From assembly GCA_951799445.1 (NCBI GenBank), contig OX637289.1:27776245-27840244 (forward strand): a DNA stretch of 64,000 nucleotides. The letters run 5' to 3'. Of this stretch, positions 22,571 through 34,932 are shown one piece after another. The number at the start of each line of letters is the position of its first letter. Position 1 is the stretch's first letter. Below the pieces are notes generated by a model. That model searched no databases. It worked only from the letters and a program-made list of their open reading frames with translations, and had not been told where the DNA came from. Source of the stretch: Pseudisothecium myosuroides (taxonomy: Eukaryota > Streptophyta > Bryopsida > Hypnales > Lembophyllaceae). The position numbers and the translations under genes were made by a program.

Positions 22571-23994
22571 GTGGTTGAGAAACTACAAATTCTAATTTAC
22601 TTATCCCACATGGGTTGTCTACCTTCTACCACCCCCATGAGTTTATAAATAGCTTCTTTTTTAACATGAAAACTCAAAGTAAGATGTTGATGGCAATTGG
22701 ATAGATTACATTGTTATATAACTCAATGTATTCTTTGGAGTTTTGATAAACCATCTTTCACCTTTACAATTAATTGTTGATTTGCATGTGGTCCTAGAAC
22801 GTGTCCTAGAATTAGCAAAAAAATGAAGCGCACCATAAGTGTGTTGCCACTACCCTAGCACTGAAGCTCATATTAATGATGTTTGGATGAATTTTGCGGA
22901 TGAGGACTTCGGAGAGGAAAAGGCAGCCTTTTTGAAGGCTACTGAATATTATGTTCAATTGTCTCTTTGAAATATCTTCTACCTAGTACATAATGCTATA
23001 TAGATTTAGAGAACAAAAAATGCACCTATATAATACTTGAAGATTTTTTCAATAATTGACATTGAAAATTCATAGAAATTGCCACAATTCTCTAAAAAAA
23101 CAAATGAAACAATTATTTTATTGTACTCTAGCTATGTACACCAATTCAAACAAATAGTTAAAAATACATTTAATTTGATCCATTAGTGAGTGACAAAAAT
23201 TATTATTGCCTAGAAAATTAGTGTCACTACCAAAAAAAATTGTGAAAATTGGTACATTAATATTTCAACCAACACTAATTTAATAATTATATTTTTCAAA
23301 TAGTGCAACTTTAATAAATTGGTGTCAAGCAAGGTAATAGAATAGATCTAAGGTGGGAGCACCCATAAACATTCATTAAAGCCATGTTGAATGGACCATG
23401 AAGCTTATGTGGAAAATAAATGGATAGAATGGAAGGCAAATGAGGAAGTCGGAGATGAAAAAAAAAAACTATTGAATTTTAAAAACTGCTTTCAGAAAGC
23501 TTGGTCAAAGTATAGAGATGAAAAGCATCCATTGACCATTCTCAGGGGCCCTATTTCTAAATAGTATCCGCTCCCACATGCACCTGTCCGCAACTGCCTA
23601 AAAACCACCTAATTGTTGTAGCTTGGTCTCCCAATGAGCAAATTGGGGATGTTGTAGGGATTGGATTCTAAGACATGGAAGAAAATGGGTGTTCTTATAG
23701 TGACTCCAAAAACCGAGTCTATCCTTTGTCCAATTTCACTTCGTACGCCATATGTTGAAAAGAAGTGGACAAATCCAAATGAGCAAACATAAATGTTGTA
23801 GTATCCTTTGCGTACTACAATCTTGAAAAAATTGAAGCAAAAAACAATTACGGTTTGGAAGTAAATGAATTCCAAAGCTAACCACCACACTTGGGGGGGG
23901 GGGCACTCTTAGTAAATTTTGTGCACCACATGCGGCGATGGCGTATTTTGGAGGGGGCTATTTACCTCCAAGGTAGGAATAAAACTATAAATAC
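22571..23994. repeat. Intergenic; contains an inverted copy of the 28.06-28.25 kb segment
   Basis: Bases about 23,690-23,890 are the reverse complement, with differences, of about 28,054-28,250. Read on the minus strand both give ALEFIYFQTV followed by a broken frame, so a dispersed element fragment is likely. Eleven G residues run at about 23,893-23,903. No intact gene is seen. Confidence 0.5.
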
Positions 23995-24953
23995 TTAACA
24001 TCTAAAGGACCGAGGCTTTTTTCCCATCAAACAACACTTGAAACTGCCATTCCTATTGCAAAGAGCAAAAACTTAAAAAAAAATAAAAAAATTGCATATC
24101 TAATCGTAGGATCTTATACCAGACTAGTATGAGTATGTTTGGAAGAAATTTTAAAAACTTTGACCACTTAGACTGCAAGATATTTGCATCCAATGTGAAA
24201 AAACAAGTGTTTTTACACCTTGTATGACTAGATTTTTTGGCTTGGAATCTTCTTAACTTAAATTTTTTTTACTATTGATTTTGATTTTTTAACTTTTTAT
24301 TTTGAATATTTGAGTTGAGAATCTATAAAAAGAAATTTAGGGAAAAAAAACTTAATTTTCACTCATTAAAAATTGTTAAGCAGATGTAGGTTCAAGAATG
24401 CAGGAAAAATGAAACCACTAATAGCTTTAAGATGGAATTGAAACACAATAATTCCAACGGTGAGATTGTTCTAGCAAGCAAATTTCAGCATGTCTAACAA
24501 TTTTTTTTGAAAAATTATATTAAAAATGAATCCTATGAGTTATTTTCTTAAGAAGATGCTTAGATTGCCCGAAAAATGAAGATTGTCTATAACTTTTTCA
24601 TCACAAGTCCAAATTGAATGAATCAAAGCTTCACATGTAGACAAAAAAATATAATATTTTAGGGAAGTTTTAAAAAAAATTATTTTGACTTTTTGTGATT
24701 CTACTGTGCTGCCCGCCGATCTCGTTTTGGCTTATTGTGCCATAACTTTTGATCCCGGGCACCAATTGAAACAAAAATTATATATCCACAACGCTCTCAC
24801 AATGCTATACAACCTCAAAAAAATTGAAAAAAATTGAGACAATGCTATACAACCCCAAAAAAATTGAAAAAAATTTATTACAAATTGAGACAATAAAAAC
24901 CTACTCAGACCCAAATTGTCCCCTAAGGGGACAAACGGTCCTTTAGGGGGTAA
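23995..24953 (-). mobile_element. TTAA-type element, subfamily F2, older copy
   Basis: It begins TTAACATCTAAAGGACCGAG and ends GGTCCTTTAGGGGGTAAT, so the right TTAA has mutated. The interior matches F2 in reverse orientation. A local duplication near 24,800-24,880 contains two AAAAAAATTGAAAAAAATT blocks. Confidence 0.7.
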
Positions 24954-25167
24954 TTCTTGAAAATAACCACGTGGCTTATGCTCCATCCTTCATAATGAAA
25001 CCATCATAAGATTTATGAGATTGTGGAGATGGATTGGGTAATGATGACAAATTTTTGAATTCATCATACAATTCTTGGCCCAACTAGTGAGTTGAGAAGG
25101 CTCTTTCTACCCAACTTTTTGCATCACAAAGTGACCTCGTTTGAGGTTCAATTTTCTCCTAATGCTT

Positions 25168-25792
25168 TGGATTATTTTTCTTAGATAAGTTGGGCACATG
25201 CTTAAAAAATTTCAGATCATTTGGAATTCTACAACATATAGGAAAAAAATAATAAGTAGAAAGAAGTAGAAAATGATTCAAAACATTGAATTGTTAAAAA
25301 TTTAATTATGGAATTGAAAAATGCCAATCACAATGGTTGTAGTATTGTAATTAATAATCTACATCCTATGATTTTATTTTTTTTCAAAAAATATTGAAAA
25401 TTGAGTTAAATAAACAACTTCAAAGTTTATTTTAGAGTAGAGAATCCATAACTACCCGCAAGCTAAAACTCCTCATAACTTTTGACTCATTGATCAAAAT
25501 GGAATGATTCAAAGCTTTATATAAATCTGAAAAAACAATTTCAATTTTTTTTTGAAAAAAGTGAGTTTTTTTAATCCATCGGGGCTACCCAGCCGGGGAA
25601 AAAAATAATATATTAGACCATAACTTTTTACTCATATTTCCAAATGTCATGAAATTTATTGCTTATGAAAGATATTCCTTGTCCCCACCTTCTATTAAAA
25701 TTTCAGCCTAAAATATGAAAATTTCTAGTCACATGTACTTGCCCAAAATTTCTATGTTGCCAAAAAATGCATGCAGGTCTTTTAGAGGTTAA
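25168..25792 (-). mobile_element. Truncated TTAA-type element, subfamily F1
   Basis: From about 25,168 the sequence matches F1 in reverse orientation. It ends GGTCTTTTAGAGGTTAA with TTAA at 25,789-25,792. About a third of the element is missing at the left. Confidence 0.65.
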
Positions 25793-26287
25793 AGGTTGGA
25801 TTGTGCTCTAAAAGCAATCATAATATAGAGGTACATTTTGCAAGGACCAATGTACCAATAGTGCACATTCTAGTGACCATTGCATTTTAATTTCAAATTT
25901 TTTTAACTAATCCTAGAAAGGTCCAAAAATAATGAAATAATTTGGACAAGATGTCAACTATCTTTTTTTTTTTTTTTCTTTTTTTCTAGCTTCTATTTCA
26001 AGCATGAGCCGCTTGAAATGAGATAAAAAAAATTAAAGCAAGACATGAAAGCACAAATTGTTATATACATAGCCATGAAAGTTTAAGGATTCTTATATCC
26101 CCTAAACTAAAAGTTACTGGATTGAAGGCTAAATTTGCTCTATCCCTCATATATGCCTAGTTAAAAATGGAGATGCTTAAATTATCTCTGAAAAGAAAAA
26201 TGGTAGCTAAAGATTTCTTTTACTATATATTTTTTTGCTGAGTCTTTAAATGACCATTGAATTATAGAGGACGCCATACAAGAATAA
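25793..26287. other. Intergenic, nothing recognised
   Basis: AT-rich sequence with a long T-rich run near 25,965-25,987. No gene, RNA or terminal repeat is seen. Confidence 0.4.
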
Positions 26288-26683
26288 GGTAACCCCCCCA
26301 TTCCCGACCAGTGACCCATTCCCGACCTATAGGTGCACGTATTTCTGACCACGCTTAGAATGCGTTCTTTTATTGTTTTCAAGGTTGGAACTAATAAATA
26401 AATGACACATGTCCCAAGTTGTGAAAAAAAAGTAGGAAATAATGATTAGGTAAAAAGTTATTGAGTGATCGAATTAGAAGAGTCTAGACATTGGCTATGG
26501 GTCCAGCGCACTTATTGCCTTCCAAAATTCATAGTAATTTCAATTCAAGAGATAAAATTATCAAATTTTTTGCAATCCATGTCATTTCTATTTACGTACC
26601 TCTGAAAAATATTTGTTTTGCCTTCACTACTCCAGACCATGTCGGAATTCCTTATTCGGTCGGTTATGGAGGGGGGGGTTACC
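26288..26683. mobile_element. 396-bp inverted-repeat element with GGTAACCCCCCC ends
   Basis: The left end GGTAACCCCCCCATTCC mirrors the right end through a run of G followed by GGTTACC. Both ends are preceded outward by TAA/TTA. Inside, CATTCCCGACC is repeated, and a central block (CAAGGTTGGAACTAATAA...) recurs at about 49,390. Non-autonomous, superfamily unknown. Confidence 0.55.
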
Positions 26684-27293
26684 TTACAAACAAACTAGAC
26701 TTCAAGTTTTCTTGATTTCACAGCTCGAGAATTTTTTTCCATATATTAGCTTCAGAATCTACTTTTGTGAGTAAGATTTATGAAACATGACAAAATCAAA
26801 TTAATGTACTCTCAAATATATCTAGGAAGGTAGTTTAAGAGGAAGGAAAAATCATGAATTCACTAATTAAAACTGATTAGTGGCTTAGCTCACTAATTCA
26901 CAATTAAAACCATCTGGCCGATTGGTTTTGAGGAGTTATGATTAGCTTGTGTTGTTATCATACAAAGTAGTTGAACCCTCTCTGAGTTTACAAATGATCT
27001 CCTCTTCATGAAATCACATGATTCAACAAACATAAAACTGTCCCACCTACTTGTACTGTTGTACATAAGTGTTGTAGTAAATACAATACATAGGATCCAT
27101 ATTTCCAGCCTCTATATTACATGTACAAAATTGTAATGGACTAGATTTGTAAGCTAATTATATTATTTATAATGGAGTCCTCTACATTGAGTGTTCTCTA
27201 AATTATTTGTAAGGCATTTAGAAATTTTATCCTAAATGAATAAAGTCCTATCTAAATTATGCCACACATTGTTTTTAAAATGTACTAAGTGTC
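26684..27293. other. Intergenic, nothing recognised
   Basis: No convincing coding, RNA or repeat signal. Confidence 0.4.
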
Positions 27294-28063
27294 CCCCCAT
27301 AGACTCAGTTGTTGCGGGATTTTTATAATCACTCTAAAAATTGCCCATGAGCCTGAATGACTTGAATATTTTACTACATGTTGTTGTACACCATTGAAAA
27401 CCCACCCCCATTGGTATTGTAAAAAGTTGACGTATGCTTGCTTCAAAAAATTATAAATAAATAAAAGTAGATAATATTAATTTGAATGGAATTTGAAGAT
27501 TTTCAACGAATCAAAGACTTCAGATGTCAATTACTTTTATAGATGATCTATATGTTGCAATTTGAACCATTGTTACATCTATTTTGACTAGGTTTGAAAA
27601 TATTTGTCCTAATATACAATTAATACAAATCATTTTATTTTGTGTTTAGCAACCAAAAAAATTATTTTTACTGCAATCTTTTTGAATTCAACATATTAGT
27701 TTATAAGGGTTGTATTTAATACATTTGTTTGGATTGTAGGTGATTCAATATGATATGGCAACGACAAAAGTGATACCAAAATTGCAACATATAGATCATC
27801 TTTTAAAGTAATTGACATCTCAAGTCTTTGATTCATTGAAAATCTTCAAATTCCATTCAAACTAATATTATCTACATTTTTCTCTATTTATAATTTTTTT
27901 GAAGCAAGCATGTGTCAACTTTTTACAATACCAATGGGGGTGGGTCTTAAATGGTGTACAACAACATGCAGTAAAATATTCAAGTCATTGAGGCTCAAAA
28001 AAGAAGCATGCGCAATTTCTGGAGTGATTATGAACCCCACCGCAACACTTGAGTTTGTGGGGT
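27294..28063. mobile_element. Foldback element with ~270-bp inverted arms
   Basis: Arms at about 27,294-27,561 and 27,781-28,063 are reverse complements at roughly 85 percent by eye. They share ATGACTTGAATATTTTACT, CACCCCCATTGGTATTG and TAGATGATCTATATGTTGCA type blocks. A 220-bp spacer separates them. The element lies about 0.8 kb upstream of the SDR start codon. No transposase frame. Confidence 0.7.
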
Positions 28064-28699
28064 GGTTAGCTTTGGAATTCATTTACTTCCAAACCGTAAT
28101 TTCTTTTTTGCTTCAATTTTTTTTAGGATTGTAGTACACAAAGGATACTACAACATTCATGTTTGTTCATTTGGATTTTGTCCACTTCTTTTCAACATAT
28201 GGCGTATGGAGTGAAATTGGACAAAGTATAGACTCAGTTTTTGGAGTCACTTGTACCTTATGTATTGTAATTCTACCTTATTCTTCTCCTTTTCAAATAT
28301 GAGATTGGGTTCATATTCATATGGCCAAATGGAAAACAGACCTGCTTCACAAGTGCCACTACAGTTCACCGACCCAACTGAAAAGTCCCCGACGTGCCTG
28401 ATCCACTGCATCCCACTCACCATCGAAATTCATCGACATTCATTCAGAGCTCATCACATGCGCCACTGAGCAAGTTTGTATTGCGAATTGCAGTTCATTT
28501 GTGGGGGGGAATTCTGTCCACTCATGTAACTTATAAGTTAGTTGTGAGTTCTTTGTTTATGGTTCATTAGCAATTGCTTTCCTAAGCTAGTCAGAGTCTT
28601 TGTTTGAGAAGAAGTAAGTTAGTTTCCTCCTTACATGATTTGGATATTTGTCACGCTGATGTGAACATTTTTGTGTTGATTTGGACATAGTTCGTGGCT
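28064..28699. repeat. Partner of the 23.69-23.89 kb repeat and SDR upstream region
   Basis: The first ~190 bases match 23,690-23,890 in inverted orientation. The remainder, less AT-rich, is the upstream region of the SDR gene and contains no other recognised feature. Confidence 0.45.
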
Positions 28700-28705
28700 T
28701 ATAAA
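28700..28705 (+). promoter_or_regulatory. Possible TATA box of the SDR gene
   Basis: TATAAA lies 186 bases before the ATG at 28,886, which would leave a leader of about 150 bases. Position and sequence are reasonable, but no transcript start is known. Confidence 0.3.
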
Positions 28706-28885
28706 GCATTGATCTTGACACTGTTTTCATTTCTTCTAGTGGCAAGAAGCATCTCGGTTCGAATTTGCAATAAGTTAGCTAGTAATCTGCACTGGATTCG
28801 AAGTTTGCGCGTATTCACAGTCTTTTCTGGGTGTTGCCATCAGTCTCTCCTTCACGGTGCTTCTTTTCTTCTCCAGGAAGTTGCA

Positions 28886-31800
28886 ATGGCGAGTACGTCA
28901 ACCACTTTGGGCTCCAACCTTCGGCCAAATCTTGCGTGGTGCAGCCCCAATTTTGTGACGGGGCTTGGTGGGTTGGGATTATTGCAGTTGCTAGCCCCTG
29001 GGAGATTTGCCAAGGTATGTGCCGTAGAGGGGCATTTGATTAGGTTGCTTCCTCATCAGTATTGGTTGTGTAAGGGACTGTAGGGTTTTATTGTACTTGT
29101 TAATTGCATCAATTTGAAACGCTTGTTTGTAGCTGCGAGTGAATCTTTTTCTCTTTGAATGCTGTATTAATGAGCGGTTCTTGCAGAGTGAACGCAGGAA
29201 TCATCGCTATGGGTTATGTAGAGCAGCGCAATCTTCGTCGTCGTCGTCTTCGAGCCAACGGCATGTCGTCATCACCGGTGGAAACACTGGTATGAGTAGC
29301 TGAAACTTGATTAATTGCTTGAATTTAGGAAGCGCTCCTGGATTCAAATTTTCTGAGAATGATTTTAGACTGCAAATTGACAAGAAATTCAACAACCGTA
29401 GGTATTGCACCATCGAAAAATTGTTAACAAATGCAAAAGGGGTGAACAGTGGAACTGAGATGGTCTCCAGTTGCTGAATATTTTGCTTCTAGCCATTCTT
29501 CTGTGTGGAATGTTTTGACAGTATCTTGATTTTCTCAAAAAAACTGACTGCGTTACCCAACGTGTTATTTTTAAGTATTATTTTAATACAGGCACCGTAT
29601 GCGCGCTAGAGTTTTGTATTCTATCCACTTCAAGGATTAAGACGTCAAGATGTATCAATTAGGTCCAAGTTTGCAGATTGCCCGTTTCTCAGAACGGAGA
29701 AAAGAATAACGTGAAATGCAGGCATTAATTTGGTCTAGTGGTTCCTTTAATCACAAGGTTGAGTTGATGCTTTTCCAGGTATAGGAAAGGCAACCGCCAT
29801 AGAGCTTGCAAGGCAGGGCATGGCTGTCACAATTGGTGAGAATCAACATACACATTGATAGTCGTTTATTTTTGTCACTTATGATGATATTCCTGTAGGT
29901 GACAACTCTCTGTACGTTGAGTTAGACGTTTGTACGTCTGCTGCTCCATGGCTTTGGGGACAACAGTGGTGTTCTCTATACTGTTAGTAAATTCTTGAGA
30001 AGGGTGTGTGCACATTGGTTGTTTTACAAGATCAAGATCTACAGGGCAGGAAATATTTAACTTCAAAAGATTTCTGTCCCCAAAACTTGCACAAATGGGA
30101 CACAACCTGTGTTGGCTATTTTCCCAGGTTTTGTTTAAGTTTTGGGGACAGAAATCTTTTGTAAAATAGCCAACAAATGGACAGAGCACTCTTGACCCTT
30201 CAATTGAGAATATTTCGAGGTGTTTCAACTTGTTCTGAAATTTTACCTCAAACGAGTAGGAGTCTATCCGCCATAATGGTAAAATGGTAGATTTGGGGAT
30301 ACATCTAGAGAACCCTCAGGTTACCCTGTTGAGGGCCAGGTTGAGCAGACTTAACCTGTAGCTTCAAGTCATAGCATGCTTATGGTTTAATATTCTTTGT
30401 GAGGCAAATCAAAGAAGACGTGTTTCTACTAATTGAGGATGCATCACCACTTGCGACAATGATACATAATTGTTGATTCACAAAATACTGAATTGAAAAT
30501 ATGATTGTACTATTGTACAACTGTACGAGGAGGATTTTCACTATTCTGCAAGATTAAAGTGTCACCTATATTGGTATAGAATGTTACGGATTTGAGCATG
30601 GACTGGACGTCCTAACTGTGACAATGACACAAGCCGTTGTACAGTACTTTGAACAACAAAGCCTAATATGAATATATCGATCACCAATGAACATCTTTTC
30701 ACCTGTAATCTGGATGTGTTGGCTCAAGGAAGCATGCAGAAACTTGGAGAAGGGAGGGCAAGCTGTGGCAGATATTGTTCGAGCATCCAATAGCTCATCT
30801 GTCAGGTCTCTGATCTGATCTCTGTCAGTGTTCTTTCGGTGCTGTTTTGTTAATTGGTCTTATATTATTGTATTTTTACTAGTATGGTTGTTGCCACAAG
30901 TATGTTAGCCCTACCACTGTTCGCCTCCTCTCCCTTCCTTTTTGAACTTATTCTTCTTCTGTAATTTTAAAGAATCAGAGTAAAGTAAAATATAGAAATT
31001 TTGAACATATTTTCAATGACGAAAATTCTTTGAAATTCAGTATCTTATGAGAAACTTTTGATGGGCACCCCCCTCTTTGAGGACTTTCTGACAATACCAA
31101 GAACGGCCCCGTCCATCAGCCCTCCGATTACGGAGAGCTCAGATGCCACTACAAAGAAAAACACATGTTTATGTTAGTTGATGCACCACCTACGCAGTCA
31201 CCCTGACCATTGTGGAACTTAACAGGGTAATGCAATTAGACTTGGCTTCATTTGCCTCAATCCGCCAGTTTGCAGCAGAGTATTTGGACTTGGGCCTTCC
31301 ATTGAACTCTCTTGTAAGCATGAAACTTCAAATCTTTTTTAAATTTCTCTATGAGTACATATGCAATGGTTTGAAGAACATACTTTCTGGTTTGTTTCTG
31401 TAGGAGTGCGTGTCTAGGGCTTTCATCGGAGGCTATTCCTTTAAAATAGTTATAATATTACGCATAGTATTCCAATATAAGTACTACTTACAATCTTACA
31501 TGTTTATTTTTCCTCCATGATTTATTGATTGAAAAGTTTGCAAACATTGGATTAGTGTTGGAAGGCACTGTCTGTTAGAGGTTTTCCAAAACATAAAGCT
31601 TGAAAGTCATCTGGAGTGGTTATAATTCAAACACTGGTTAGTTGTGATTTGTACAGGTTAATAATGCAGGGGTAATGGCATGCCCGTTTCAGTCCACAGT
31701 GGATGGCTTTGAGTACCAACTCGGGGTTAGTATTGTTTCCTTTAAGGATTTGACAGGTTAGCTTGAGTAGGAATGAACTGTAAAATGACCTAGTTTTCTT

Positions 31801-33224
31801 CTGTGATCCGTATTGATGGAATGTGAGTGTTGATTCCACATGGTAGTCTTCCATCTGCGTAGCAGGATGAGTTATATTGGAATGGCACTGGCGGTCAATC
31901 ATATTTTGCTTTGTGTTACAAAATAACCACAGTATATATGATGCATAAGTCTGATGCAGGTCAATCATTTGGGTCACTTTCTACTCACTGCGCTGTTGCT
32001 TGACAAACTCAAATCAAGTGCCTCGCCTGGGTAAACAAACATTTCGTCATTTGTGAAGAGTTCATGTATGATTTGGCAGGTTTGGAATGATCACTTGCTC
32101 TTTTCAAATTTTCCCACTTGTAATGGAATCTGTTTGTGTTTTCATCCGTGTGTGCTGTTCCAGAACCAAGTCAAGAGTGGTGGTGTTGACCTCTGCTGCC
32201 GAGCAAATTGGGAACCTTGACTTTGACGACCTAAATTTTAAAACTCGGAGTGCGGAGTCTTCCCATTCCTACTCTTCTTTTTATTTGTCGTCGAAATCGC
32301 CAATCCTAACATTTAGTATTTTCTTGGAACATGTGCTTAAAGAAGAATAGAGAATATTCATTCACTTTGCTGAATTCGAAAGACACAACCTGCAACTATA
32401 TTTGGCATTCACTGTATGTTTCCTCAATAAGTGCTACCTCGAAGTAGAAATTTTATGTGTACCTTTCTGTGTAGAGTACAACGAATGGCTGGCATATGGA
32501 CAATCAAAACTAGCTAATTGCCTCTTTTCTCATGAGCTAGCACGACGCTGCACATCTTCGAAAATCCCCGTGACGGTGAACTGTATGCACCCGGGCATTG
32601 TTGATACGGAGGTGAGCTCTTACACGTTTGAAAAATCAATGATGTGCATTAGAGATTGAAACGCTTGAGGACTCGTTTTGAAGCATTGACTTTTTGTGAA
32701 ATATAAGTTATGAAGTTTTTAATTGAATTTGCCTGTTGCAGTTGATTCGGTTCGTGTTTCCTCAAGCAGTGTATACGAGTCTCCCATTTCTTTCGGGTCT
32801 CAGGCCAGGACTGGTCAAACTCTTAGGTTTGAAGGTAATTGTCTCCCGAGACTATTGCGTTCCGCATCATTCTCTCACTTATGTTCAGACGCAGGATAAA
32901 TGTGAGGAAACCAGCTCGTCTAATATCTGAAGATGGACATTTGTGTTTTTTGGTATGTTTTCAGTTTCAGTTAATTGGTTTGGGTTTTTCATTGTGCAGA
33001 CCCCTGAGCAAGGTGCATCAACGGCAGTGTATTTAGCAAATTCCCCCGCCATGGAAGGTATTACAGGACGCTACTACGAGAATAGTCGTCCGGGGAACCC
33101 GAGTGCCAGAGCTGTCAACAACGAGTTGTCTTCCTCATTGTGGGCAGTTAGCGAAAAACTAACAGGCACATCACACGTTCTGGAACCCCTGCAGTTGAGT
33201 GCCCGGACCACATCACTTGGTTAA
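28886..33224 (+). CDS. Plastid-targeted short-chain dehydrogenase/reductase (retinol dehydrogenase/TIC32-like), 11 exons
   Basis: Predicted exons are 28886-29014, 29187-29289, 29779-29835, 30733-30805, 31226-31313, 31657-31725, 31960-32030, 32164-32249, 32475-32611, 32742-32834 and 33000-33224. All introns are GT-AG and phases match, giving 1,131 nt and 376 residues. The first ~65 residues are Ser/Ala/Asn-rich with a run of eight Ser (59-66), like a chloroplast transit peptide. The Rossmann cofactor motif TGGNTGIG is at 73-80, NNAG at 152-155, the catalytic Ser at 207 (VVVLTS) and YGQSK (Tyr233, Lys237) follow. HPGIVDTE and TPEQGASTAVYL are typical of the retinol dehydrogenase/TIC32 branch of the SDR family, which generally uses NAD(P)H to reduce or oxidise carbonyl or alcohol groups. 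The substrate cannot be told. All key residues are present, so the gene looks functional. The ATG was chosen because it opens the transit-like sequence; upstream in-frame codons lack an ATG. Confidence 0.9.
30064..30174. repeat. Interlocked inverted repeats in SDR intron 3
   Basis: A 25-bp arm at 30,064-30,088 is the exact complement of 30,137-30,161. A 12-bp arm at 30,111-30,122 pairs exactly with 30,163-30,174. The order a-b-a'-b' means both pairings together would form a pseudoknot-like fold in the pre-mRNA, or they are alternative hairpins. Confidence 0.8.
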
Positions 33225-34704
33225 CCAAGTTTAGCTTCTAAGAAAGGCTGTGCAACGATTATGTCGACTTCATGATTTAAAGATCCATCTGTTAGTGTAG
33301 CCAATCTGCTACACCCAAGATGGAACATGTAGATTTGAACTTAAAGAATTCTGCAAAATTTCCATTTGTATTGCAAGTGGGCTTACCAGAGAGAATTTCA
33401 TCCTTTTGTGCCGTTATGCTTCATGAACCGCATCTCATTCCAGTATTCCTTCTGTAATTTCTCAGTCTTTCTCGGAGTTCTTTGTGCGAGGTAAGCAGCA
33501 AGGGGCGAGGTGATCACGGGAACGGGCTCTTATAACTTGAGCTACCGCTCTCATCACAGGTATTTAAGCACCGCCATAAAATTATTATTAAGCAATAGCC
33601 ATGGGGCGTTATTAGGAGGAGGTGTTGGGAGTTCACGTGGCACTTTCGAGTTTGTTCGTTATCATGGTTTCCATCTACTTGACATGGTGCAGAATATTTT
33701 GCTCGTCATAAGGGTTAGAATGCTCTTACTTAATTTTATGTCTACCCCTAAGCATAAGATAATCAAAATAATTTAATGTTTGATTCATCATTTTTTCTTC
33801 ACATCCAACAAGAATGTGTATCATAAATGCCTTTGATTGTTAACTTGTAAGCGCCCAAATCCATTCTTGAATTTTTGCATATTTTTGCTTATATTTAAAT
33901 AAATATATATTATTCACCTCAATTACATTAATTCATAATATAGAAAGTATAAATTTTTTAAGTCAAACATTGGTTTGGATGTATGAGAAGTTCTTTGGTA
34001 AAAAAAGTCCCTAATACCTCTCTGTTCATTGTTCAAAATTAATATGTTAGAATGCCAAGGGATTAACAGACTAGAGGAGAAAAATGAATGCCTTCCTATT
34101 CACCATCTATAATGTTCTTAATCCAATACTGGGATTTGTAATGATGGGTCCTAGATATCTAGTTTCTATGGTTGCTACATATTCTAGTAGAGTCATCTAC
34201 TACATTTTATTCCTATTATTTTTGTTGTTCACCAATATTTGAGTCTCACCTACTAGCTTGTAACATACAAATGTCAGTTCATTTCTTCAAGTTAATATTT
34301 TTCCTTGAATTTTAGAACCTAACATTCTTGAACTTCAAAGCAAGGGACTCTTTGCTTGCCCATGAATTGTGAGCCACTATAACACAAATTATTCTTGTTA
34401 AAGTGCCTATAGAAGAAAATATACCCCCAATGTTAGGATTTGAATTTATTATAGCTTAGAGGATTTCTATGAATTTTCCTTGTCTCACTTTCTTCCCTCT
34501 GCATACGTTCCTGCATTGGGTTTGATGTTGGACCTTTGAATGAACACTCTCAATACACTCCGATTCAACCAAAGAATAGTAGTTAATTCTCTCTTTTTCA
34601 ACTTGCTGAGTTTAAAAGAGTAAAGCCCAATGCAAGACAAGCAAAGTCAATGTAACTTAGTCGTAGAAATGAGAGGCGCATCTCACAAGTAGGACAAGGA
34701 GCCA
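33225..34704. other. SDR 3' flank and intergenic sequence
   Basis: The first few hundred bases should hold the 3' UTR, but no clear polyadenylation signal is obvious. No further gene is recognised. Sequence from about 33,780 is AT-rich and featureless. Confidence 0.4.
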
Positions 34705-34734
34705 ATGTCCCAATCATCAATACTGTCCTTTCAA

Positions 34735-34932
34735 ATGACGTCTAATAAATTAAAATTTGCCGCTTGTGCCTGCCTTCTGGGCTTGAATTTGGCCATATTT
34801 TGTGCATTGACCGTTGAAAATCAAGGCGCTGGAGTGCTGGACAATGAACTGTCACACCATTCATCACTGGAAATCTGGAAAGCAAAATTTGTCCCTTTTG
34901 CAGGTGTGCCTCATAATCGTCACAAGACATAA
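34735..34932 (+). CDS. Possible small secreted protein or first exon, unknown
   Basis: An ATG at about 34,735 opens a frame starting MTSNKLKFAACACLLGLNLA, which resembles a signal peptide (basic start, hydrophobic core). About 45 residues follow with no familiar motif. A possible acceptor TTTTGCAG lies within. No homolog is recognised and no further exons could be joined. It may be a chance frame. Confidence 0.2.
   Translation: MTSNKLKFAACACLLGLNLAIFCALTVENQGAGVLDNELSHHSSLEIWKAKFVPFAGVPHNRHKT

Noticed and set aside
28694..28885. Upstream extension of the SDR reading frame
   Set aside because: The frame opens with GTG rather than ATG and lies in the presumed leader. The ATG at 28,886 starts a transit-like sequence.
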